Part shown: positions 1-5,230 of the stretch, piece after piece | Numbering within the stretch: position 1 is the first letter of the stretch | Layout: the number at the start of each line of letters is the position of its first letter | Assembly: GCA_023433985.1 (NCBI GenBank) | Contig: JAEYTN010000015.1 | Coordinates: 1 to 5,230, forward strand | Direction: 5' to 3' | DNA from: Pseudomonadota bacterium | GTDB lineage: Bacteria > Pseudomonadota > Alphaproteobacteria > Rhizobiales > Devosiaceae | Length of the DNA: 5,230 bases | Position numbers and translations under genes: made by a program | The notes under the pieces: generated by a model | Told to the model about the DNA's origin: nothing | The model's input: the letters and a program-made list of their open reading frames with translations, nothing else | Databases searched by the model: none

Positions 1-317
1 CCGCGGTCATTGGTGATCGAGGCGTTGTTGAGCGCGATCATCACGTTGGCGCCGACGCCGCTCATGTTGAACGTGCCGCCGCGATCGTTGAGGATCGACG
101 CATCGTTGCCGGCGAACATCAGGTTGACGCTGACGCCCGACAGGTTGAGGTCGGCGCCGCGGTCGTTGGTGATGCCGGCATTGTTGCCCGCCACGACTGC
201 CAGCAGCGCATCGGTGCCGTTGATCTGGCTGCCGCGGTCGTTGAGCAGGGTAGCGTCATTGAGCGCCCCGATCGCGCTGAGGCCGGAGAAGTTCCAGTCC
301 GAACCGCGATCGTTGAG
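1..317 (-). repeat. Five NDRG-marked tandem units in the adhesin passenger
   Basis: The minus-strand protein shows NDRG at five places; the corresponding plus-strand CCGCG(G/A)TC(G/A)TTG words start at 304, 232, 157, 79 and 1. Spacings are 72, 75, 78 and 78 bases, so units are 24, 25, 26 and 26 residues. Each unit has the form (L/T)NDRG, a short hydrophobic strand, a Gly/Ser turn and a second strand, which fits roughly one to one-and-a-half beta-helix coils. The last copy is cut by the window edge, so the array probably continues. DNA identity between units is partial apart from the core word, which suggests an old array kept by selection on the protein rather than a recent slippage product. 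Confidence 0.8.
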
Positions 318-2588
318 ATAGTGGGCGTTGCCGCCGATGCTCGCGATATCCACCTGGCCGCTGATGGTCGAGTTCTCGTCGCTGGTGAGGTTGACGTTGC
401 CGCCGGCGACGGACAGCACCGAGATGCCGCCGGTGCCGGTGGCGTTGTCCATGTTGGAGTTGTTGAGGTTGTTGATCACCACGTTGCCGTCGGCGAACAC
501 GCCGATAGTGGAGGTGAGCAGTCCGCCCGCGCCGGTGATCGAGGCGAAGTTGGTGTTGTTGACGAGCACGTTGTTCGGCGTCGTGAGCGTCGGATCGAGC
601 GCGAGGACGAAGACGCCGGGGCCGGTCGGGGCGTTGATGTTGCCACCGATACCGTTGCCGGTATTGTCATTCGTGACGACGACGCTGTTGGTGCCGTCGA
701 CGGAGTTGGCGAGGTTGCCCGCGCCGATCTTGATCGCCACCACGCCGGCGCCGCCGCCGGTCGCATCGACGCTACCGGTATTGCTGTTGACGATGTTCAC
801 CGCGCCGTCGCCGATGTTGACGCCGAGCAGGCCGGCCAGGGTGGTGACCTGCGTGCCGTTGTTGGTGACGAGGGAGGTACCGCCGCCACCGGTGATCGAA
901 GCCATGCCGATCGGCGGATCGACGGTGATGCCGGCGTCAGCCATCGTGGTCGCGTCGCCCGACAGGGACACCGCAAGGACGCCGAAGCTGCCGGTAGTGG
1001 TGACGTTGCCGTGAGCGTTGGCCGTTGCGTTGCCTGAAGCGAGGCTGATCACGCCGCCGCTGATGCTGGGCAGGCCCGGAAGCGCCGGCAGCGCGAAGCC
1101 GAAGAGATTCACCGCGTCCGCACCCGAGTTCACGACACCGGCGTCGACCGTGGAGGTGCCGGCCAGCGACAGGCCGACAATGCCGGGGCCGCTGGTCGAA
1201 TTGGTAGTGGTCGAGGCGCCCGCGTTGATGGTCGTGTTCCCGGCAAGGCTCGCCGCCCAGATGCCGGTGCTGTTGGCAGCGGCCGTCGAGCTTACCGTCA
1301 CGTTCGGGTCGATGCTGACATTCGCGTCACCCGTCACCGACAGGCCCATCACGCCGTAGAGACCGGCAGTCGTGACGTTGCCATGCGCGTTGATGGTGGT
1401 GGTGCCGACGCCGAGGCCGATCACGCCGCCGCTGACGTTCGGGACGGGGAACCCGGCGACATTGACCAGTCCTGCCCCCGAGTTGACCACGCCTGAATCG
1501 ATAGTGGTCGTCCCGCCCGCGAGGCCGACGATGCCGGGGCCGCTGGTCGACTTCGTCTGCGAGGCAGCGTTGCCATTGATGACCGTGTTGCCGTTGATGC
1601 TGAAGGCCAGCACGCCGGCTCCGGTTGAGACCGTGCCTGCGTTGATGACGCTGGTCGCACCCAGGTTGACAGTCGAGTCTCCCAGGGCACCGAGATTGAT
1701 GCCGTGCCGGCCGGTATTGAGCGTGCCGCTGTTCGTGGCCGTCGCAGCGCCAAACGTGGGCAGGATGCCCGCGACCGGATCGATCGAGGACATGCCGTCG
1801 CGGTTCTGCGAGTTGACGAGCCCGGCATTGTCCAGCGTAACGAGCGTACCGCCAGACAGCGAGTAGCCGTTCAGGCCGTTGTTGAGCGCGTTTACCGTAC
1901 CGCTCGCGAGGTTGGCGACGTTTGCATTGCTGTTGTTCGATACGGCATTCAGGCCAATGCCCGTGGCGAGCGCGCCGGCGCCCGGCGTCAGTACGCTGCC
2001 CGAGTTGTTGATCGTGGCGCTGTTGTTGGCGCCCGTCGTCCACACCAGCACACCACCTCCCGAGCCCTGGACCTGCGAGAACTCGTGGATGTTGACGGTT
2101 ACCGCGGCGTTTGCGCCGGACGTGGGAATCGTAATCGTCGGGAACCCGCCCGAGGTTCCACCGATTACCGCTCCATACTGCCCCGCACCAAAAGCGGTCG
2201 GCGCCACAACTGCCGTGGCTCCCGCAATCGTGCCGTCGCCGATGTTGAGCGTGAAGGGCGAGTTCGTCGGACCCGGCGCATACTCGATGCCGTTGGTGAC
2301 GGTGGTCCCAACGCAGCTCCGAGTGGTGTTGGAGCCAAGCGTGCCGCATTCGTTTGCTGCAAATGCAACGCCGGGCATGAGCACGGCGGCACCTATGCCG
2401 GTGACTGCCGCGAGAGCCGCGGTCAGGATGCCGGTCGACAGGCTGTCGGAAAGCGAAGTGGACGCCAGCAATACCCTGCGGATGCCCGGCCTCAGCTCCA
2501 GTGCTCCGGTCGAGATCCCCTGATCCTGCCGGCTCTTGTTACCGAGGCGCCCCGCTCCCGCCTTCGCCCTGCGCTTGTTCACGACCAT
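1..2588 (-). CDS. Autotransporter/adhesin-like exported beta-helix protein, C-terminus beyond the left edge
   Basis: Reading the minus strand from the ATG at 2588-2586 gives 862 codons with no stop, ending out of the window two bases into a codon. The first 77 residues look like a long export signal: a basic N-terminus with MVVNKRRAK, a linker to about residue 50, a hydrophobic stretch at 54-77, and an AFA|ANECG signal peptidase site. The mature part has two early cysteines (81 and 92) and is then almost Cys-free, dominated by Asn, Gly, Thr, Ser, Ala and Val in short patterns such as STSGPGIVGL and NDRG, typical of parallel beta-helix passengers of type V secreted adhesins. A run of five G (2602-2598) nine bases before the ATG is the only Shine-Dalgarno candidate. 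The beta-barrel is not visible, so a two-partner exoprotein or other beta-helix surface protein is also possible. The gene is divergent from the recombinase-like regulator at 2991. The frame is certain; the secretion type is inferred. Confidence 0.85.
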   Translation of the reverse strand, partial: MVVNKRRAKAGAGRLGNKSRQDQGISTGALELRPGIRRVLLASTSLSDSLSTGILTAALAAVTGIGAAVLMPGVAFAANECGTLGSNTTRSCVGTTVTNGIEYAPGPTNSPFTLNIGDGTIAGATAVVAPTAFGAGQYGAVIGGTSGGFPTITIPTSGANAAVTVNIHEFSQVQGSGGGVLVWTTGANNSATINNSGSVLTPGAGALATGIGLNAVSNNSNANVANLASGTVNALNNGLNGYSLSGGTLVTLDNAGLVNSQNRDGMSSIDPVAGILPTFGAATATNSGTLNTGRHGINLGALGDSTVNLGATSVINAGTVSTGAGVLAFSINGNTVINGNAASQTKSTSGPGIVGLAGGTTTIDSGVVNSGAGLVNVAGFPVPNVSGGVIGLGVGTTTINAHGNVTTAGLYGVMGLSVTGDANVSIDPNVTVSSTAAANSTGIWAASLAGNTTINAGASTTTNSTSGPGIVGLSLAGTSTVDAGVVNSGADAVNLFGFALPALPGLPSISGGVISLASGNATANAHGNVTTTGSFGVLAVSLSGDATTMADAGITVDPPIGMASITGGGGTSLVTNNGTQVTTLAGLLGVNIGDGAVNIVNSNTGSVDATGGGAGVVAIKIGAGNLANSVDGTNSVVVTNDNTGNGIGGNINAPTGPGVFVLALDPTLTTPNNVLVNNTNFASITGAGGLLTSTIGVFADGNVVINNLNNSNMDNATGTGGISVLSVAGGNVNLTSDENSTISGQVDIASIGGNAHYLNDRGSDWNFSGLSAIGALNDATLLNDRGSQINGTDALLAVVAGNNAGITNDRGADLNLSGVSVNLMFAGNDASILNDRGGTFNMSGVGANVMIALNNASITNDR
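936..1613 (-). repeat. Duplicated block of about 105 residues within the passenger
   Basis: Two diverged direct copies occupy 1308-1613 (306 bases, upstream copy) and 936-1262 (327 bases). Both read on the minus strand through the same landmarks in order: GNT(V/T)IN, STSGPGIVGL, (S/A)GVVNSGA, SGGVI, AHGNVTT and GDA. The 21-base length difference lies in one place, where the second copy carries seven extra residues rich in Pro and Leu (FALPALPGLP against FPVPN). The plus-strand word ATGCCGGGGCCGCTGGTCGA is identical in both, at 1531-1550 and 1180-1199, giving a 351-base period. This is intragenic duplication followed by divergence, common in adhesin passengers. Confidence 0.8.
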
Positions 2589-2612
2589 GTGTAGCAACCC
2601 CCAAGTATGTCT

Positions 2613-2641
2613 CTTATTCGGGTGACACGACTCTGACGCAA
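2613..2641 (-). promoter_or_regulatory. Possible sigma70-type promoter of the adhesin gene
   Basis: On the minus strand TTGCGT (2641-2636) and AATAAG (2618-2613) are separated by exactly 17 bases and would start transcription about 15-20 bases ahead of the adhesin ATG. The match is modest (three of six at -35, four of six at -10), so this is only a candidate. The -35 hexamer abuts one arm of the inverted repeat at 2629-2667, which would place a bound protein over the promoter. Confidence 0.25.
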
Positions 2642-2667
2642 ACGCGCCTCTGCCGGTCTTCAGAGTC
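2629..2667. repeat. Perfect 8-base inverted repeat upstream of the adhesin
   Basis: GACTCTGA at 2629-2636 and TCAGAGTC at 2660-2667 are exact reverse complements separated by 23 bases; the arm centres are 31 bases apart, about three helical turns. It lies 41-79 bases upstream of the adhesin start and touches the candidate -35. It may be a two-site operator or, in RNA, a loose hairpin. Its role is inferred only from position. Confidence 0.45.
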
Positions 2668-2733
2668 ATACGACTGCCTGATGCCCAAATATTAGTCCAT
2701 AGATGCAGGAGTTATTCGGCATGGTACGTTTGT

Positions 2734-2760
2734 ACGTCTTGGAATGCTTTCAAAAGACGT
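2734..2760. repeat. Inverted repeat with 7-base arms in the intergenic region
   Basis: ACGTCTT at 2734-2740 and AAGACGT at 2754-2760 are exact reverse complements around a 13-base loop. The right arm overlaps the 8-base palindrome AGACGTCT (2755-2762). No T-run follows, so it does not look like an intrinsic terminator. It sits inside the cluster of related decamers and may be part of the same protein-binding region. Confidence 0.4.
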
Positions 2761-2931
2761 CTCCAAATTCGTTGTGAGACGCTTCTGATACGCAACCTCC
2801 AACCGTACATCCTGAGGATATATTGACGCTTTACGATCTATTAGGGTATTTGAAGATGTATGGAGGAGCGCCAAAGACAATGGCGACCGGCGGTAGACAG
2901 GAAGTCCGTGCTGCGAAGTCGTTCTGAGACG
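2735..2931. promoter_or_regulatory. Cluster of related decamers, consensus near TTSTGAKACG, possible operator array
   Basis: Three plus-strand copies are TTGTGAGACG (2772-2781), TTCTGATACG (2783-2792) and TTCTGAGACG (2922-2931). Two weaker copies lie in the opposite orientation: TTTGGAGACG reading from 2767 to 2758 and TTCCAAGACG from 2744 to 2735. The first two forward copies are 11 bases apart, one helical turn, and the two reverse copies 23 bases apart, about two turns. The cluster lies between the divergent adhesin and the recombinase-like regulator, where the regulator's helix-turn-helix would be expected to bind. The consensus was found by eye, so chance cannot be excluded. Confidence 0.3.
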
Positions 2932-2990
2932 TTGGCGGAAAGTTGGATCAGGAGTGTAGCTGCGGCGCCACACTACCTACCAAGGATTGG

Positions 2991-3533
2991 GTGGGAGCGT
3001 TGAGAGTCGGATACGTCAAAGTAGATCGCGAGGACGCAGCTGCGTTAGACAGTATTTCCCGGCTGGAGGCTGCGGGTTGCTCGCGGGTGGTGCTTGATTC
3101 AGGCCCTCGCGGCGCGCCCGTTACCGGGATGTTCGCGAATGTCGCCAGGAACCTGTCGTCCGGCGACATCCTGATGGTCACCGACCTCCACCATCTGTCG
3201 GGCAAGCTCGGGACCGTCGTCGAGCAACTGACGGAGCTCCGCGCGCGCGGCGTGTGGGTCGAAGACCTATCGTCGGGTCTCGACACCTCCAGCGAGGCGG
3301 CAGCCAGCATCCTGCGCGTCCTCACCAACTTCGTGCACGACTCGGCGGCGCGCCAGGACACGCGCCCCGATGGCTCCGCCGCCCATGTCGGCCGGCCGCG
3401 GCGGATGTCGAGCGAGGACATCGCGCGTGCCCGCCAGCTGCTCAAGGAAGGCGGCCTCAGCATCGGCGAACTCGTCAAGGAACTCGGCGTGTCGAGAGCG
3501 ACCCTTTACCGAAGCCTCCGCGCCCTCAGGTAG
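2991..3533 (+). CDS. Catalytically degenerate serine recombinase-like DNA-binding protein
   Basis: The 180-residue product follows the small resolvase/DNA invertase plan: an N-terminal resolvase domain (about 4-120) and a C-terminal helix-turn-helix (about 134-178). Recognisable landmarks are LRVGYVKVD at the start (family GYARVS), SSGDILMVTDLHHLSG (family GD-x-[IL]-x-V-x-x-L-DRL-x-R), the GRPRRMS arm, and ELGVSRATLYRSL as the recognition helix. The nucleophilic serine position holds Asp12, the ARVS arginine is Lys10, and the DRLxR pair is His67-His68 and Gly71, so strand cleavage is not expected. Family knowledge makes DNA binding, and hence regulation, the likely remaining role; the divergent adhesin is the natural target by position. 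Start choice: GTG 2991 has AAGGA four bases upstream; TTG at 3000 would give the family-typical short N-terminus, and TTG at 2943 is the longest option. The first 35 or so codons use more A/T third bases than the rest. Confidence 0.8.
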   Translation: MGALRVGYVKVDREDAAALDSISRLEAAGCSRVVLDSGPRGAPVTGMFANVARNLSSGDILMVTDLHHLSGKLGTVVEQLTELRARGVWVEDLSSGLDTSSEAAASILRVLTNFVHDSAARQDTRPDGSAAHVGRPRRMSSEDIARARQLLKEGGLSIGELVKELGVSRATLYRSLRALR

Positions 3534-3670
3534 CGATCATTAGTCAATCACCGGACCATCGCAGCGAGCGGCCTGGCCGTCGCTCGGGGCGTCACGCGCG
3601 GCGAACCTGCAGACGCCTGCCGCTAGCGACCTTTGGTTGACGTAAGCGGCAAGCTCATTGAGGTCTGGTT
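3534..3670. other. Intergenic stretch with a GC-rich stem-loop
   Basis: CGAGCG at 3565-3570 pairs exactly with CGCTCG at 3581-3586, and two further inner pairs (one G-U) are possible, 32 bases after the regulator stop. There is no following T-run, so it is at best a weak or factor-assisted terminator. TTGACG at 3637-3642 resembles a -35 but has no convincing -10 at the right distance. Nothing else is seen here. Confidence 0.3.
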
Positions 3671-4092
3671 TTGAACAAGAAGATAGTGGTTCTGGGCGGG
3701 GACGGCTTCTGCGGCTGGCCCACGGCGCTGCGCCTTTCAGCAGAGGGACATCACGTCACCATCGTGGACAATCTCTCCCGTCGGCGCATCGATGCGGAGC
3801 TGGGCGCCGGGAGCCTGACGCCGATCGCCGAGGTCACGTCGCGGCTGGCGGCATGGACCGGCACATCGGCTTCGAGGCGGTGGACATCGCGGAGGACCCG
3901 ACGCTCTTGCGCGAGCTGCTGGGCGAGATCAGGCCCGACACGATGGTCCACTTCGCCGAGCAGCGCGCGGCGCCCTATTCGATGCGCGACGCGGCGCACA
4001 AGCGCTACACCGTGAACAACAACATCTCCGGCACCCACAACCTGCTGTCGGTGCTGGTGGAACTGGGGCTCGACACGCATCTCGTCCACCTC
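3671..4092 (+). pseudogene. sqdB: UDP-sulfoquinovose synthase remnant, frameshifted and truncated
   Basis: SqdB converts UDP-glucose and sulfite to UDP-sulfoquinovose, the sulfolipid head-group donor. The TTG start at 3671 has GAGG seven bases upstream. The first segment shows the NAD-binding Rossmann motif GGDGFCGWPTAL, then TIVDNLSRR and SLTPI, all hallmarks of SqdB, as far as RLAAW near 3856. The frame then shifts: the homology resumes as RHIGFEAVDIAED and continues through HFAEQRAAPYSM, KRYTVNNNISGTHNLL and ends at HLVHL (4092). By comparison with the family's AWxxVTGxxI spacing, about 13 bases seem to be missing at the break. After HLVHL the family continues with GTMG, which carries the catalytic threonine, and later the YxxxK pair; all are absent here. 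Roughly 140 of about 400 residues remain. The gene cannot make active enzyme, assuming the assembly is right. Confidence 0.85.
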
Positions 4093-4496
4093 GCGAGCAG
4101 CGCATGCGCTGGTTCCGCTCGGTCTACCACGTGTCGGCGCGCAACCGGTCCTATCTCGATGACTGGCGTCCATCGCTGCGCGGCAAGGTGATCCTGCCCT
4201 TCATGCTGCTCAACTCGGCGCGGCGGGCGATGACGGTGCCGCTGGTGATTTTCGGGGCCCTGCACCTGGGGCTGAACCTCGACCCCACGGCGCCACTCAC
4301 CGGACAGGCCGTGCTCGCGGTGCTGCTCGGCGCCCCGGCTCTGATGGGGGCTTTCGCGGCGCTGGCAAACGGCCGCGTCAAGGCCCTGCTGTTCCTGCCC
4401 GAGTATGTCTTGTTCCGGATCGTGCGAGCCTACCTGACGCTGGAATCCGTGCTCAGCATCGCCTTCGCGCCCGGGTGGCGGGCGGCCACTCGGTAA
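4093..4496 (+). pseudogene. C-terminal fragment of a membrane family 2 glycosyltransferase
   Basis: Directly after the sqdB fragment, in another frame, the sequence reads REQRMRWFRS and stays open to the TAA at 4494-4496. QRMRW (4098-4112) fits the QxxRW motif of processive GT2 enzymes such as cellulose and hyaluronan synthases, which lies at the end of the catalytic domain. It is followed, as in that family, by an amphipathic segment (SYLDDWRPSLRGKVI) and about three hydrophobic membrane segments: around VPLVIFGALHLGL, then QAVLAVLLGAPALMGAF, then LLFLPEYVLFRI to the C-terminus. The whole GT-A nucleotide-sugar binding part with its Asp motifs is missing, so no activity is expected. An ATG at 4104 would give a 130-residue frame, but it has no convincing ribosome site. 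The exact sugar specificity cannot be told from this end. Confidence 0.7.
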
Positions 4497-4507
4497 AGTT
4501 GCGCGCT

Positions 4508-4520
4508 CCGGCTTAGCCGG
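4508..4520. repeat. Short GC-rich palindrome CCGGCTTAGCCGG
   Basis: Six-base arms around a single T, 12 bases after the glycosyltransferase fragment stop. The loop would need to open to three or more bases to form RNA, and no T-run follows, so it is not called a terminator. Confidence 0.3.
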
Positions 4521-4570
4521 GCGTTATCGGCAACACGCAGGCATACCGCTCGCAGAACGCCGGAGATGCG

Positions 4571-4756
4571 ATGGGTGGGATCATGCGCTATCCCCTCGTC
4601 CTGTTCCTCTTCGTCTTCGTCGTCCCGCCTTTCGCCCTCCATGCGCTGCTGACCGGCAGGGCGGCCCTCGACAGCAGGCCGGCGGCATCCGACGTCCGCG
4701 TTCTTCCGGATGACGCCGAGCGCATCCACCACTGGAGGGTGGCAGGCGCCCGCTGA
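4571..4756 (+). CDS. Small predicted membrane or exported protein, unknown function
   Basis: A 61-residue frame starts at ATG 4571 with GGAG five bases upstream; ATG 4583 (MRYPLV) is an alternative with poorer ribosome site spacing. Residues 6-27 form a strongly hydrophobic run (YPLVLFLFVFVVPPFALHAL) that could be an uncleaved signal anchor or a signal peptide, followed by a short polar tail with DDAERIHHW. Third codon positions are overwhelmingly G or C, matching the neighbours, which supports real coding over the overlapping minus-strand frames. No family is recognised. It lies just ahead of the FNR-like box and cytochrome gene, on the same strand, but the box between them suggests separate transcription. 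Confidence 0.5.
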   Translation: MGGIMRYPLVLFLFVFVVPPFALHALLTGRAALDSRPAASDVRVLPDDAERIHHWRVAGAR

Positions 4757-4770
4757 GTGGTCGCGCCGGG

Positions 4771-4784
4771 ATGATCTGGATCAA
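4771..4784. promoter_or_regulatory. FNR/Anr-type binding site ATGAT-CTGG-ATCAA
   Basis: The sequence matches the FNR/Anr consensus TTGAT-N4-ATCAA at nine of ten specified bases. Its centre (between 4777 and 4778) is about 92 bases before the cytochrome ATG. Fnr-family proteins activate genes under oxygen limitation, and electron-transfer genes are classic targets, so the context fits. Confidence 0.65.
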
Positions 4785-4805
4785 GCCACGCCCCGGCCGG
4801 GCCGC

Positions 4806-4811
4806 TACGTT
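4806..4811 (+). promoter_or_regulatory. Weak -10 element placed for FNR-dependent transcription
   Basis: TACGTT keeps the first T, the A and the final T of the -10 consensus. A start near 4818-4819 would put the FNR-like box centre at about -41, the class II activation position, where a good -35 is not required; none is seen. The transcript would have a leader of about 50 bases. Confidence 0.35.
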
Positions 4812-4869
4812 GCAGGAGCCCATGCAGTGGCGACCGAGCTTCGCCGCGAGACCCGACAGGACCTGCGCC

Positions 4870-5208
4870 ATGCGCCCAAGAATGCTCAAGCGAGTCGCCG
4901 CATCGCTCTTCATCGCCGCGACGGGCTGCCTCGCCACGGCCTCGGCAGGTGCCGACGCCGCTGTCGTGGCCATGGGGCGCGAGATCGTCGAGCAGCATTG
5001 TGCGTCGTGCCACGCCACGGGACCGGCGGGGGACAGCCCGCTGCCGGCCGCGCCCCCGTTCCGCGACGTGCACCAACGCTACGACGTCGAGCTGCTCGTG
5101 GAGGCGCTGGTCGAGGGGATCGTCACGGCGCACGCGGAGATGCCCCAGTTCGAGTTCGAGCCGCAAGAAGCCGAAGCGATCGTTTCGTACCTCAAGTCCC
5201 TCGAGTGA
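4870..5208 (+). CDS. Small exported mono-haem cytochrome c (class I type)
   Basis: The 112-residue product begins with a signal sequence (MRPRMLKR, hydrophobic 9-26, ASA|GAD site), so haem attachment in the periplasm is expected. CASCH at 44-48 is the CxxCH haem-binding motif; Met91 in AEMPQF is the likely sixth iron ligand, and the C-terminal helix AEAIVSYLKSLE packs on the haem in this fold. Length and order fit small soluble class I cytochromes c that shuttle electrons. ATG 4870 was chosen because AGGA (4858-4861) lies eight bases upstream and the signal peptide starts directly; the frame is open further upstream to 4771 but that part carries no signal-like features and would cover the FNR box. 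ATGC at residues 17-20 (A-T-G-Cys20) is a poor lipobox, so lipid anchoring is possible but unlikely. The partner enzyme is not identifiable here. Confidence 0.9.
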   Translation: MRPRMLKRVAASLFIAATGCLATASAGADAAVVAMGREIVEQHCASCHATGPAGDSPLPAAPPFRDVHQRYDVELLVEALVEGIVTAHAEMPQFEFEPQEAEAIVSYLKSLE

Positions 5209-5230
5209 CCAGCGTCGGCCTGCCGATGCC

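Larger units (their letters stand above)
2589..2990. other. Divergent intergenic region, no gene seen
   Basis: About 400 bases separate the adhesin start from the regulator start. The stretch from roughly 2680 to 2880 is clearly richer in A and T than the genes on either side. Short frames here have no recognisable protein features. A possible regulator promoter begins with TTGACG at 2823-2828, but the best -10 (TATTTG, 2847-2852, spacer 18) is poor. The repeats listed separately account for the visible structure. Confidence 0.6.

Noticed and set aside
1..317. Regular repeats as a possible CRISPR array
   Set aside because: The repeated word is about 12 bases, spacing is a multiple of three, and the repeat codes for NDRG in an open frame.
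1327..2349. A 340-residue minus-strand frame rich in Arg, His and Gln
   Set aside because: It is an off-frame reading of the same adhesin gene; its composition is typical of a shifted GC-rich frame.
10..2594. Several long plus-strand open frames antisense to the adhesin
   Set aside because: They are shadows of GC-rich repetitive coding on the minus strand; they lack ribosome sites and recognisable domains, and the minus-strand frame is continuous with a clear signal peptide.
2692..2973. A 93-residue minus-strand frame in the intergenic region
   Set aside because: No ribosome site, no domain-like features, and it lies across the promoter region of the divergent genes.
2589..3533. An invertible promoter switch driven by the recombinase
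   Set aside because: The recombinase lacks catalytic Ser and Arg residues and no pair of 20-base or longer inverted recombination sites was seen.
3254..3640. A 128-residue plus-strand frame overlapping the regulator
   Set aside because: It is a shifted reading of the regulator's helix-turn-helix region, full of Arg and Pro.
4508..4520. Palindrome as an intrinsic terminator
   Set aside because: One-base loop and no T-run.
4588..5166. Minus-strand frames of 145-192 residues opposite the small protein and cytochrome
   Set aside because: The plus-strand cytochrome is certain from CxxCH, signal peptide and ribosome site; the antisense frames have no family features.

Overview
The window is GC-rich proteobacterial DNA. 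The gram-negative secretion signal of the large adhesin, an FNR/Anr-type site ahead of a c-type cytochrome, and the codon bias towards G/C at third positions suggest a gamma- or betaproteobacterium, possibly a Xanthomonadales relative. The taxonomic guess is inference only; no rRNA or tRNA is present to settle it.

Layout. (1) Positions 1-2588, minus strand: one uninterrupted frame encodes at least 862 residues of an exported, low-complexity passenger rich in Asn, Gly, Thr and Ser, of the autotransporter/adhesin beta-helix type. It runs off the left edge, so its C-terminus (where a beta-barrel would sit) is not visible. It contains two kinds of internal repeat: a block of about 105 residues present twice, and five NDRG-marked units of 24-26 residues at the left edge. 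(2) Positions 2589-2990: a divergent intergenic region, visibly more AT-rich than its surroundings, with inverted repeats and several related decamers that look operator-like. (3) Positions 2991-3533, plus strand: a protein with the fold of a small serine recombinase (resolvase/invertase) in which the nucleophilic serine and the key arginines are all replaced, but whose C-terminal helix-turn-helix is intact. It is probably a DNA-binding regulator rather than a recombinase, and the divergently transcribed adhesin is its obvious candidate target. (4) Positions 3671-4496, plus strand: two gene remnants fused end to end. The 5' third of a UDP-sulfoquinovose synthase gene (sqdB), itself frameshifted, joins the 3' end of a family 2 glycosyltransferase gene just at its QxxRW motif. 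This looks like the scar of a deletion through a sulfosugar/glycolipid or polysaccharide locus. (5) Positions 4571-4756: a small predicted membrane protein of unknown function. (6) Positions 4771-5208: an FNR/Anr-like box, a weak -10 element at class II spacing, and a small exported mono-haem cytochrome c.

The most interesting elements are the catalytically dead recombinase placed head-to-head with a repeat-rich adhesin over a repeat-laden promoter region, and the sqdB/glycosyltransferase junction. No CRISPR array, insertion sequence, tRNA or rRNA was seen.
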